15,073 nt of DNA from Hyphomicrobiales bacterium (GCA_016780665.1 JADHLM010000019.1:1-15073); one strand, 5' to 3'; positions 7,328 through 14,747 are shown, counted from the first letter of the stretch. Notes: generated from the letters alone by a model not told the origin. Program-made: numbers and translations.

Positions 7328-8248
7328 TTAAATTAATTCATTAAACTTCTGTTGTATGTCTTTTGGAAATTTCTTTACTTCAGCTTCGCCAATATTAAAT
7401 GCAATAGACTTCAATTGATTTCTAAAGTTGGGATCAATCTCCAATATTTTTGCACCCTTTTCTTTCAATAGTTTCATACATGTAATGTCTTCTTCCATTG
7501 CTAATGCTCTTTGATATTTAGTGGCTTCTTTTAATTTTTTTTGAAGATGATCTTTAAAATCTTGATCCCAATCATAAAATTTTTTTTTATTACATAGTAA
7601 TATTGATGTTCCAAATAAATGCGACGAGAGGGTTATATATGGATGGTAGTCTTCGATTCCGTAATTAATAATATTGGTGAGAGGATTTTCTTGGGTATTA
7701 ACTTCATTTGTGATAACGGCATTTTTTAATTTTTTTACATCTATGAACTTTGGTTCAAATCCGATAGCTCTAAAGACATCTTCATGCATTTTATTATTAG
7801 CAATACGAATTGAAGAAGCTTTGCAATCTTCAAATGATTTTATATGTCGATTATTTGATGAGATATGTCGAATACCATTATCCCAATAACCAAGAACTTT
7901 GTAGCCTGTGTTATCTTCAACTTTTTGAGATATGTACTCTCCAACACTACCATCTAGGAGATTGTATACTTGATCACGTGATGAGATTTGGAATGGAATT
8001 TCAAAAAGATTTAATTCTTCTACTCTTTCAGTTAAATAACTTGAAAAAAAATAACAGCAATCAATTTCACCTTCTTCAACTAATCTCAATAAATCAATAG
8101 CATTGTAATTTAAATCTCCTATATCTGAAACAAATTTAAATTCTAGGTTATTTGGATAAATTTCTTCTAGTTTCTTTTTTAAGTATAGTATTCCTTTTGC
8201 TTGAACTGATCTTTCGGGGTGGTATCCCGCCCAATATATTTTATTCAT
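7328..8248 (-). CDS. TRAP-type (DctP family) solute-binding protein lacking a signal peptide
   Basis: A 306-residue DctP-family protein, a family that normally captures carboxylate solutes in the periplasm for a DctQM permease. The family core is clear: GYWDNGIRHISS at 120-131, the conserved carboxylate-binding arginine within SIRIANN (R148), AIGFEPKFID at 161-170 and the ENP motif at 187-189. The protein starts right at the mature domain (MNKIYWAGYHPERS). There is no hydrophobic leader, and an in-frame TGA at 8267-8269 rules out an upstream extension beyond six codons. It follows the dehydrogenase gene after 14 bases, the last gene of the operon. No TRAP permease gene is in the window. It may be a cytoplasmic ligand-binding protein, or exported by an unknown route. 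Family call is strong, role unknown. Confidence 0.82.
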   Translation of the reverse strand: MNKIYWAGYHPERSVQAKGILYLKKKLEEIYPNNLEFKFVSDIGDLNYNAIDLLRLVEEGEIDCCYFFSSYLTERVEELNLFEIPFQISSRDQVYNLLDGSVGEYISQKVEDNTGYKVLGYWDNGIRHISSNNRHIKSFEDCKASSIRIANNKMHEDVFRAIGFEPKFIDVKKLKNAVITNEVNTQENPLTNIINYGIEDYHPYITLSSHLFGTSILLCNKKKFYDWDQDFKDHLQKKLKEATKYQRALAMEEDITCMKLLKEKGAKILEIDPNFRNQLKSIAFNIGEAEVKKFPKDIQQKFNELI

Positions 8249-8262
8249 TATTTTACCATTTG

Positions 8263-9150
8263 CTATTCATTGATGAGTTTGTAGTAATCAAGATATAACT
8301 TCGAAAAGTCTGTATCTGATAGCCCTTGATCTACTGCATTTTTAAGTAATTCAGTTGTTAAGTTTCCAAATGGACATTTAATTTCGAGGTTATTCAGAGT
8401 ATCGGTAACCATACTTAAATCTTTGTAGAGATTTGAAACACGAGATTTTGCATCCCATTTTTCTGATAATATATGGTTTGGAAATCTTTTTTCCGATATA
8501 AAGCTTCGAGCATTGCCTGAGTTAAATACATCAATAACAATATTGGGATCAATTCCAAGTTCTTTTGCTCCCCTTACACCCTCAACTGTTGCAAGAAAAA
8601 TTGTATGCGTAACCATGTTATGGATCAATTTCATTGCATGTCCTGAACCAGTTTTACCGACATGAACTAATTTATTAGTGAAAGACTCTAAGATACTCTT
8701 TACTTTCTGGATTATGTCTCTTTCACCGCCTATCATTAATGTTAATGTTCCATTTGCAGCCCCTTGGGCGCCTCCAGTCATGCCACAGTCTAGATACTCA
8801 ATGTTATAACCTTTCAATTCTTCAGCAAGTTTAATACTCTCTTCAGGATTTGATGTAGTTAAATCAACAATTACCGATCCACTGGTTATTTGGTTAATGC
8901 CATCTGAGTCGAAGAGAAAATGCCTTATTTCTTTTGTACTTGGAACGATAAAAAGATGAATATCGCAATCTCCAAGTCCATTTTTAAATTTATTGATATT
9001 TAAATCAGTTCTATCTTCAAAATCTTTTAATAGTTCAGAATTAATTTCAAAAATTGATTTTAATTTACCAATTTGATCAATTTTCTTGGCAATGCCATAG
9101 CCCATCTGTCCTATACCTATGATTGATACATTTTGAGACGAAGCAATCAT
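8263..9150 (-). CDS. 3-hydroxyisobutyrate dehydrogenase-type (beta-hydroxyacid) dehydrogenase
   Basis: A 295-residue soluble NAD(P)-dependent enzyme that oxidises a beta-hydroxyacid to the semialdehyde or oxoacid, or reduces the product. The Rossmann motif GIGQMG is at 12-17. The substrate-binding signature DCGMTGGAQGAANGTLTLM begins at 121. The catalytic lysine is K174 in GSGHAMKLIHN, with N178 four residues on. The conserved K243-D244 pair (LYKDLS) near the C-terminal helices is present. Length is normal for the family, which also includes tartronate semialdehyde reductase, 6-phosphogluconate-type and GLYR enzymes. ATG overlaps the cupin stop codon (ATGA), so the two are translationally coupled. 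The exact substrate cannot be told; nearby hydroxyacid enzymes make a C3-C5 hydroxyacid likely. Confidence 0.9.
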   Translation of the reverse strand: MIASSQNVSIIGIGQMGYGIAKKIDQIGKLKSIFEINSELLKDFEDRTDLNINKFKNGLGDCDIHLFIVPSTKEIRHFLFDSDGINQITSGSVIVDLTTSNPEESIKLAEELKGYNIEYLDCGMTGGAQGAANGTLTLMIGGERDIIQKVKSILESFTNKLVHVGKTGSGHAMKLIHNMVTHTIFLATVEGVRGAKELGIDPNIVIDVFNSGNARSFISEKRFPNHILSEKWDAKSRVSNLYKDLSMVTDTLNNLEIKCPFGNLTTELLKNAVDQGLSDTDFSKLYLDYYKLINE

Positions 9151-9554
9151 TTGGTAACTTTATCTCCTGATGACAAATGTTGCACAGTTTCACCGGTTTC
9201 AGTAAATGTTCGGGTAACATTTGTTTCGCCATATATCCAAAATATTGTAAGTGGTTCGTCACCAATATTATTGAACCTATGGGGTACATTTGCAGGAATA
9301 AAAGATGTATCCATAGACTTCAGCTCTGTTTTTACACCACCGCATTCAACTTCACCTTTCCCGGATATTATTAAAACTTGTTCACAACAGTTATGACTGT
9401 GCATAGGCGCAGCTCTTCCAGTTGGGAATGTAGTAAAGCCTGAGGTAAAGATAATTCCCTCTGCATTATCCTTTCCATAGAGTAATGCTGTTGATACACC
9501 ATCTCCTCGGTCAAAATTTGGCCTATCTTCAAATTTTATTATATTGGCTGTCAT
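9147..9554 (-). CDS. Small single-domain cupin protein
   Basis: A 135-residue cupin. Motif 1 carries H52-x-H54 and E58 with G65 (MHSHNCCEQVLIISGKG), and motif 2 carries H92 in FIPANVPHRFNN. The full metal-ligand set H, H, E, H is therefore kept, so a metal-dependent role (dioxygenase, isomerase, decarboxylase or epimerase) or sugar-type binding is possible. Two adjacent cysteines (56-57) sit between the ligands and are unusual. A strong Shine-Dalgarno (AGGAG, minus strand at 9561-9565) fixes the start. It is the second gene of a four-gene minus-strand operon: 23 bases after the DUF1330 gene and overlapping the beta-hydroxyacid dehydrogenase by four bases. The fold is certain; the reaction is not. 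A sensor or storage role is also possible. Confidence 0.85.
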   Translation of the reverse strand: MTANIIKFEDRPNFDRGDGVSTALLYGKDNAEGIIFTSGFTTFPTGRAAPMHSHNCCEQVLIISGKGEVECGGVKTELKSMDTSFIPANVPHRFNNIGDEPLTIFWIYGETNVTRTFTETGETVQHLSSGDKVTK

Positions 9555-9577
9555 TATTTTCTCCTATTTTATCTATT

Positions 9578-9868
9578 TTAATTGGATTCAACGAAAACTA
9601 TTTCTACTTCACCAGATCCATTACGACGATTTTTTGCTGCATTTTTGTAAGCTTCTGAGTTAAAACATTCTTCAGCAAGTCCCATGTTTGGAAATTCTGC
9701 AATAACGAACCTAGTAAAATTATCATTCCCCTCCATAATTTTAAAATTTCCTCCTCTTGTTAAGAATTTTCCACCAAAACTCTCAACAATACTACCAGCT
9801 TTATCAGCATATTTTTTATAAGATTCTTGATCAATAATTTTTGCTCTTGCGATCCAATAAACTGGCAT
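9578..9868 (-). CDS. DUF1330 family protein
   Basis: A 96-residue protein of the DUF1330 family, small dimeric alpha/beta-barrel proteins of unknown biochemical role. The match is clear from the opening MPVYWIARAKIID, the SYKKYADKAG helix, the FGGKFLTRGG turn, the RFVIAEFPN strand and the CFNSEAYKNAA helix. Length is normal for the family. A Shine-Dalgarno AGGGA (minus strand, 9877-9881) lies eight bases before the ATG. It is the first gene of the minus-strand operon that continues with cupin, dehydrogenase and TRAP binding protein. Related dimeric barrel folds include monooxygenases and isomerase-type enzymes, so a small catalytic or ligand-binding role is conceivable, but I cannot assign one. 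Confidence 0.87.
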   Translation of the reverse strand: MPVYWIARAKIIDQESYKKYADKAGSIVESFGGKFLTRGGNFKIMEGNDNFTRFVIAEFPNMGLAEECFNSEAYKNAAKNRRNGSGEVEIVFVESN

Positions 9869-9979
9869 TTATTTATTCCCTATAGTACAAATTTAGAATA
9901 TCATTATATAGGCAAATTATAAAATACTATCGTGTAAATTATGCTTTTTTTAGATATGTTTCATGGAAGGGATGGATAG
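9869..9979. promoter_or_regulatory. Divergent intergenic region between DUF1330 operon and LDH2 operon
   Basis: These 111 AT-rich bases must hold the promoters of two divergent operons. On the minus strand a perfect -10 box TATAAT is seen at 9903-9908, preceded by CC, but there is no convincing -35 box 17 bases upstream. AAATTAT occurs twice in direct orientation (9914-9920 and 9936-9942), 22 bases apart, near two helical turns. The plus-side ribosome site is GGAAGGG (9965-9971). Nothing else is evident. Confidence 0.4.
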
Positions 9980-11038
9980 ATGTCAGATAAATTTAAAAAT
10001 GTTACAGAAGCGCAATTAAAAGATTACATCAAAACAATTTTTTTAGAGGTTGGACTTCCAGAAAATGATGCAAGCATAGTATCTAATCTTATGACTGAAG
10101 CAGATATGCTTGGTGTTGATACACATGGTGTATTTAGATTGCCGCAGTACGTAAAAAGATTGATTGCAGGGGGTATAAACAAAACCCCAAATATAAGCAT
10201 TGTGAGAGAAAAAAGTGCTATGGCACTATTAAATGGCGATAATGCAATGGGTCATTTAGTTATGGAAAAAGCTGCAAATATTGCTGTAGCAAAAGCAAAG
10301 GATCATGGGGTTGCATGGGTTGGTGCTAACTCATCAAACCATGCTGGTCCTGCCTCATTGTATGCGCGAATCCCTCTTAAAGAAGATATGATTGGAATAT
10401 ATGTAGCCGTTGGTAGTTCGAACCACGTACCACCATGGGGTGGCACAGATCTACTTTTATCAACAAATCCAATAGCAATATCCATTCCTAGCATGAAAAG
10501 ACCTCCTATTGTCTTGGATATGGCTACAACAGTTGCAGCATATGGTAAAGTCAAAGAAAAATTACAAAGAAAAGAAGAAATGCCTGTTGGGTGGATGATT
10601 GACAAAGAAGGAAAACCATTAACAGATCCATCCAAATCGAGTGAAGGCTTTTTACTTCCAATTGGTGATGCAAAAGGTTACGGTTTGGCACTAATGTTTG
10701 GAATCCTTGCTGGAACTTTAAATGGTGCTGCATTTGGTAAGGCTGTAGTTGACTTCAATGCTGATGCAAAAAGTTTTACAAACACTGGGCATTTTATTAT
10801 AGCGGTTGATATTGCTTCATTTACTGATGTTAATCAATTTAAAAGAAATATTGATGACGTATGGGCGCAAATGAAAGGTTCAAATGTGTTACCTGGTTTT
10901 GATGAAGTCAGGTTACCTGGTGAAAGGTCGAATAATCTTTTTAATGAAAGAAAGAAAAATGGTATCCCTATCCATGATAACTTGAAACAAGCACTAGACC
11001 AATTATCTGAGCAACTTAATACAAAAAAGATATACTAA
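9980..11038 (+). CDS. LDH2/MDH2 family NAD(P)-dependent dehydrogenase (malate/L-lactate/ureidoglycolate type)
   Basis: A 352-residue member of the LDH2/MDH2 family, which oxidises (S)- or (R)-2-hydroxyacids such as malate, sulfolactate or ureidoglycolate and has a fold unrelated to classical lactate dehydrogenase. The family signature DTHG is at 47-50 with its catalytic histidine at 49 and the substrate arginine at 53 (VFRLPQY). NSSNHAGPASLYA from 117 supplies the second conserved histidine (H121). GGTDLLLSTNPIAISIP and DAKGYGLALM are further hallmarks. Length is normal. A GGAAGGG ribosome site eight bases before the ATG supports the start. It precedes the flavin reductase gene by six bases, so the two form an operon. 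Which hydroxyacid is used is not determined. Confidence 0.92.
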   Translation: MSDKFKNVTEAQLKDYIKTIFLEVGLPENDASIVSNLMTEADMLGVDTHGVFRLPQYVKRLIAGGINKTPNISIVREKSAMALLNGDNAMGHLVMEKAANIAVAKAKDHGVAWVGANSSNHAGPASLYARIPLKEDMIGIYVAVGSSNHVPPWGGTDLLLSTNPIAISIPSMKRPPIVLDMATTVAAYGKVKEKLQRKEEMPVGWMIDKEGKPLTDPSKSSEGFLLPIGDAKGYGLALMFGILAGTLNGAAFGKAVVDFNADAKSFTNTGHFIIAVDIASFTDVNQFKRNIDDVWAQMKGSNVLPGFDEVRLPGERSNNLFNERKKNGIPIHDNLKQALDQLSEQLNTKKIY

Positions 11039-11044
11039 TTTTAA

Positions 11045-11506
11045 ATGGATAAGAATGAACTAAGACAGGCTTTTGGTTGCTTTACAACAGGTGTGGCAAT
11101 TGTAACTACTTCAAGTGAAGATTTTGAACCTATTGGACTAACAATCAATTCATTTACTTCACTATCACTTGAACCTCCACTTCTTATGTGGGGTATATCA
11201 AAAAATGCTCCTAGTATTGAAGCATTTAAATATAGGAGACTCTTTGAGGTTAATGTTTTATCTTCTCATCAAAAAGATTTGTTGAAAAAGTTTTCAACTC
11301 CATCAAATGATAAATTTAATGATGTAAATTGGGAAATGAGCGATAATAAATTACCAAAGATAAAAGAGTGTGTGGCAAATTTTGAGTGTGTAATACACTC
11401 AATATTTCCCGGTGGTGATCATGAAATAATTGTTGGAATGATTACACATTTTACGTTTAACGATAAACCACCCTTGATGTTATCAAGGAGTGGTATAATC
11501 AATTAA
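11045..11506 (+). CDS. Flavin reductase-like domain protein (HpaC/NADH:FMN oxidoreductase type)
   Basis: A 153-residue member of the flavin reductase family, which uses NAD(P)H to reduce free FMN or FAD and hands it to a partner monooxygenase. The opening LRQAFGCFTTGVAIVTT, the INSFTSLSLEPPLLMWG strand-turn segment (N35-S36-F37) and the GGDHEIIVG motif (GDH at 124-126) are all family hallmarks. It is slightly shorter than most relatives, ending soon after PPLMLSRSG. No flavin-dependent monooxygenase gene lies in the window. The start has no clear Shine-Dalgarno and lies six bases after the LDH2 gene, suggesting coupled translation. It ends one base before the opposite gene's stop codon. Some members instead are flavoproteins with other roles, so the partner is an open question. 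Confidence 0.85.
   Translation: MDKNELRQAFGCFTTGVAIVTTSSEDFEPIGLTINSFTSLSLEPPLLMWGISKNAPSIEAFKYRRLFEVNVLSSHQKDLLKKFSTPSNDKFNDVNWEMSDNKLPKIKECVANFECVIHSIFPGGDHEIIVGMITHFTFNDKPPLMLSRSGIIN
11468..11493 (-). terminator. Hairpin at a convergent junction, possible terminator of the leftward dehydrogenase operon
   Basis: CCAC-CCTTGAT, loop GTT, ATCAAGG-A-GTGG forms an 11-pair stem with a single bulged A at 11489. It lies within the last codons of the flavin reductase gene and starts 15 bases beyond the stop codon of the leftward D-2-hydroxyacid dehydrogenase. On the minus strand it is followed by TTTATCGTT, a weak T-tract. On the plus strand it is followed by TATAATC, with no T-run. It therefore suits the leftward operon better. 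Stem length and G-C content make it the best hairpin I can see. Confidence 0.4.
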
Positions 11507-11507
11507 C

Positions 11508-12470
11508 TTATGCCTTAATTGGATATATTGGTGTTTCCCCATTTAATACTCTAGCTACATCAGAAGCTGCTTTTGTTTGCAATTCTTCTAGCGCTTCAAC
11601 AGAATAAAAGGCTGTATGTGGTGCTAATATAACATTGTCTCGTCCAATTAATGGTGAGTCAGCTGGAAGGGGCTCTGTTTCAACAACATCCAATCCAGCG
11701 CCACCAATTTCATTATTATCTAGTGCTTGGATTAAATCTTTTTCATTGATTAGAGGACCACGAGCTGTGTTTACTATTACTGCTGTTTTTTTCATTTTCT
11801 TAAAAGCATCCATATTAACCAGGCCCTTAGTTTCTGGAAGTAGGGGGGCATGAACTGAGATAAAATCAGATGTTTCGTATAATTCGTCCATTGACACACT
11901 TTTAACACCATATTTATCAAATATTTCTTGCGGGGCATATGGATCGCATGCAACCACATTAAAACCAAATGCTTGAGCCTTTGGTGCCATCAGTCTTGGA
12001 ATATTTCCAAAGCCAATTAATCCAACAGTTTTTCCTCTCAGTCTATAAATCGGAACGACAGCAGGCATTTCCCAACGACCTGCTTGGACTAATTTGTTTG
12101 ATTGAGGGATTTTCCTAGCCATGGAAATTATCATTGCCATGGCCTGGTCAGATACCTCATCCAGACAATAATCTGGGACATAATTTACGGAAATACCTAA
12201 TTCGCCAGCAACTTTTAGGTCAATATTATCTACACCAATTCCAAATCTGCCTATTGCTTTACACTTTTTTAGGCTCCTTAAGATATTTTCATTAAGTTTC
12301 GCATAGGTTACAAGGATAGCATCAGCATTTTCTGCTGCTTTGATGATATCTTCTTCAGAACTGCTTGGAGCCTGTATAACTTCAGCATTTGCAGCTTCAA
12401 GTGCTTTTTTTGCAGGGTCTAAAGATGGAAAAGGGCTGTCAGTAACAACAACTAGTGGAGTGTTTTTCAT
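11508..12470 (-). CDS. D-2-hydroxyacid dehydrogenase (SerA/phosphoglycerate dehydrogenase-like)
   Basis: A 320-residue soluble dehydrogenase interconverting a D-2-hydroxyacid and a 2-oxoacid with NAD(H) or NADP(H). The catalytic triad is intact: R237 in NTARGP, E266 in ETEP and H285 in LAPHTAF. The substrate-domain signature FGIGVDNIDL is at 76-85. The nucleotide loop is unusual: LIGFGNIP at 151-158 has proline 158 where the third glycine of GxGxxG is expected. The length lacks the ACT domain of long phosphoglycerate dehydrogenases. It is the last gene of the leftward operon, seven bases after its paralogue, with a ribosome site AGGTGA overlapping the upstream stop codon. It ends one base from the convergent flavin reductase stop codon. 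Substrate unknown; glyoxylate, hydroxypyruvate or 3-phosphoglycerate-like acids are possible. Confidence 0.9.
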   Translation of the reverse strand: MKNTPLVVVTDSPFPSLDPAKKALEAANAEVIQAPSSSEEDIIKAAENADAILVTYAKLNENILRSLKKCKAIGRFGIGVDNIDLKVAGELGISVNYVPDYCLDEVSDQAMAMIISMARKIPQSNKLVQAGRWEMPAVVPIYRLRGKTVGLIGFGNIPRLMAPKAQAFGFNVVACDPYAPQEIFDKYGVKSVSMDELYETSDFISVHAPLLPETKGLVNMDAFKKMKKTAVIVNTARGPLINEKDLIQALDNNEIGGAGLDVVETEPLPADSPLIGRDNVILAPHTAFYSVEALEELQTKAASDVARVLNGETPIYPIKA

Positions 12471-12477
12471 ATTTCAC

Positions 12478-13470
12478 CTATTTGTTAAGAGTTTCAGGAT
12501 TTACACAATTTGGTGGAGTTTTTCCATCAATAAGCGCTTCAATATTATCAACCACTCGATGAGCCATTCCTTCTCTTACGTCTTTACCCGCAGAACCCAA
12601 ATGTGGTGCTAGTACGACATTATCCATTTCAAATAGTTCTTTTTCGATTTGAGGTTCGTTTTCATAAACATCAAGACCAGCACCAGCAATTTCCTTATTT
12701 TGAAGAGCTCTTACAAGAGCTTTTTCATCAATTATTGGACCACGAGCTGAATTTACTATGTATGCTGATTTTTTCATTAGCTTAAACTCTCTATCAGAGA
12801 TTAAGTGGATTGTTTCAGGACGTTCTGCTGCATGGACGGAGACAAAATCTGATTGTTTAAATAGTTCATCAAACTCAACATATTCAAATCCGTATTCCTT
12901 TTCTTCACTTGGGTCCATTCTATTCGGTCCCCAATAGAGAACTTTCATACCAAAGCCTTTACCCCTTAGTCCAGTTGCTTTTCCGATTCTACCTCTTCCA
13001 CCAACTAAACCAAGTGTTTTTCCCGATACATCACCACCAAGGAACATAGCAGATTGTGCGCCTGGGTAACCACCGGCTCTGACAAATCTATCTGCTTCGA
13101 GAATTCTTCTAGCTACGCATAACAATAATCCAAAAGCAATATCAGCAGTAGCATCTGTTACAACCGCAGGTATTACAGTCACTGGCATGCCAATCTCTGT
13201 TGCTCCTTTGACATCAATTCTATCTGGTGTAATTGACTGAGATGCTACAGCTATGAGATTTGGATTAGCTTGCATGATTTTCTTATCAACAACATCATGA
13301 AGTAGGCAGTATAAAATATCACAACTCTTAACCTCTTCGAGTAATGTATCATAAGGTATGATTTTAGATGCATCTGGGTATACTTTTAGCTCAACATCTC
13401 CTCTTGCTTCAAGTCTATCAATTGCACTTTGAGCAATTGGTTGAGTTATAAATATTTTTGTTTTTGCCAT
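12478..13470 (-). CDS. D-2-hydroxyacid dehydrogenase (glyoxylate/hydroxypyruvate reductase-like)
   Basis: A 330-residue second member of the D-2-hydroxyacid dehydrogenase family. The nucleotide-binding loop GGRGRIG is intact (GRGRIG at 158-163). The triad is R243 in NSARGP, E272 in ENEP and H290 in LAPHLG. In the substrate domain the usual GxGxDNID signature is altered (SQSITPDRID, near 77-86), so the carboxylate-binding loop differs from its neighbour and the two probably prefer different acids. A ribosome site AAGGAAT lies about eight bases before the ATG. It lies 22 bases after the M24 hydrolase gene and 7 bases before the second paralogue, in one leftward operon. The pair share low identity by eye, so either an old duplication or independent recruitment is possible. 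Confidence 0.9.
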   Translation of the reverse strand: MAKTKIFITQPIAQSAIDRLEARGDVELKVYPDASKIIPYDTLLEEVKSCDILYCLLHDVVDKKIMQANPNLIAVASQSITPDRIDVKGATEIGMPVTVIPAVVTDATADIAFGLLLCVARRILEADRFVRAGGYPGAQSAMFLGGDVSGKTLGLVGGRGRIGKATGLRGKGFGMKVLYWGPNRMDPSEEKEYGFEYVEFDELFKQSDFVSVHAAERPETIHLISDREFKLMKKSAYIVNSARGPIIDEKALVRALQNKEIAGAGLDVYENEPQIEKELFEMDNVVLAPHLGSAGKDVREGMAHRVVDNIEALIDGKTPPNCVNPETLNK

Positions 13471-13492
13471 TATCCAATTCCTTTTTATAAAA

Positions 13493-14737
13493 TTATTTTA
13501 CTTCAATTAATCTCTCATCAAATGGAGTACGAGACATAATATGAGGACCGTCATCTGTGACTAAAACCATTTCCTCAAGTCTAACTCCACCTCCGCCTCT
13601 TACACCGTCTATCCAGATTAGGGGCTCAACTGCGAATACCATACCAGGTTTGAATTCGTATTCAGGAGCTCCAGGAAGTGTTTCACCTATATATGGCGGT
13701 TCATTTGCTCCTATGCCGACTCCATGACCGATAAATAGTGATAAAAAACGTCCACCAAGTCCATATTTAGATGCTTCATTAATAAGTGCATTTGCAGCAT
13801 CTTTATTCGTTCTACCAGGACGCATTTCAGCAATGCCAGCTTTCAAACCATAATATACCGCGCTATATACATTTCTTTGTTCCTTTGATGGGAAAGATGC
13901 CTGAGTTCCGCAGTAAACAGTTCTTGCCATATCACCAAAATAACCATTCCATGCTGCACCAATATCAATGAAAACTAGATCACCATCTCTTACAATTTTG
14001 TCAGAGCAAATTCTGTTGGGGGGCGCCATATGTTCACCAGATGCAACAAAAGGAGTTGTGACATGTGAATATTCACCCCCAAGTGTATATAATGTATGCA
14101 TTGCGTTTGCTGCTATATCACATTCCCTAACACCTTCTTGAACAGAGTTAATGGCAGTTGCGCAAACAGCATCTGCAATTGCTGTTGCCTCTTCAAGCAT
14201 AACAATTTCACCAGGGAGTTTTATCATCCTTGCATGTTGCATTGCAGTATCACCATCTTCTATAGATAGATCAGGGAAATATTCCTGTAAAGCTTTATGA
14301 AAGATAACATTTGATTCATCTAAACCAAGTTTGCCTTTATCTATTTTGTACTTCTTGAGAACTGGTCCGAGAATATCCTTAACTAAACCATGAATAAGTG
14401 CTTTCTCTTCAATTATTGGAATTGTATGAACTTCCTTGATCCAAGGCATTGTTCTATCAATTCTGTCTCTTTCGCCTCCAGAACAGAAAAGTATTGGATC
14501 TTCGTTTTCAATTAGTAATGCGCCATTCAAACATGAAGATTTACCATGGATTATCTGAGGCCTGAGATCTGTAAGATATCTTTGGTTCTCATCTTTCCAA
14601 ACAAGGATAGCATCCAGCCCCGCTTTTTTGAGTTCGGCTCTAGCCTTATCAATTCTTTGTTTTCTTAATTCAGCAGGGGAGACTCTCTCCTCGTAGCTGA
14701 CGTTGAACCCGCCACGGGCGTAATGATCAATCTTCAT
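13493..14737 (-). CDS. M24 family metallohydrolase (creatinase/Xaa-Pro aminopeptidase type)
   Basis: A 414-residue pita-bread-fold enzyme with an N-terminal creatinase domain (about 25-165) and a C-terminal M24 domain (about 175-405). All five metal ligands are visible: D258 (FIDIG), D269 (GDMAR), H338 (GHGVGIG), E371 (AVEP) and E388 (VRLEEM). It should therefore be an active two-metal hydrolase, splitting a C-N bond in a small peptide, proline compound or creatine/ectoine-like molecule. Cytoplasmic, with no signal peptide. The ribosome site AAAGGAAAA overlaps the stop codon of the upstream synthase-like gene, and 22 bases separate it from the next dehydrogenase gene. It is not a DMSP lyase DddP, which has an FDTD metal segment here replaced by FIDIG. 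Neighbours suggest a catabolic rather than a general peptide role. Substrate unknown. Confidence 0.9.
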   Translation of the reverse strand: MKIDHYARGGFNVSYEERVSPAELRKQRIDKARAELKKAGLDAILVWKDENQRYLTDLRPQIIHGKSSCLNGALLIENEDPILFCSGGERDRIDRTMPWIKEVHTIPIIEEKALIHGLVKDILGPVLKKYKIDKGKLGLDESNVIFHKALQEYFPDLSIEDGDTAMQHARMIKLPGEIVMLEEATAIADAVCATAINSVQEGVRECDIAANAMHTLYTLGGEYSHVTTPFVASGEHMAPPNRICSDKIVRDGDLVFIDIGAAWNGYFGDMARTVYCGTQASFPSKEQRNVYSAVYYGLKAGIAEMRPGRTNKDAANALINEASKYGLGGRFLSLFIGHGVGIGANEPPYIGETLPGAPEYEFKPGMVFAVEPLIWIDGVRGGGGVRLEEMVLVTDDGPHIMSRTPFDERLIEVK

Positions 14738-14747
14738 ATCTTTTCCT

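Noticed and set aside
9869..9979. Direct repeat AAATTAT as a defined operator
   Set aside because: Two 7-base A/T-only repeats in an AT-rich region are too weak to call a site; mentioned only in the intergenic entry.
10303..10733. Minus-strand frames of 110 and 60 codons inside the LDH2 gene
   Set aside because: They are antisense to conserved family motifs; composition is what is expected from the reverse strand of that coding sequence.
13493..14737. DMSP lyase DddP, which belongs to the M24 fold
   Set aside because: As I recall, DddP has an extra aspartate in an FDTD metal segment and a different surrounding sequence. Here the segment is FIDIG, typical of ordinary M24 hydrolases.
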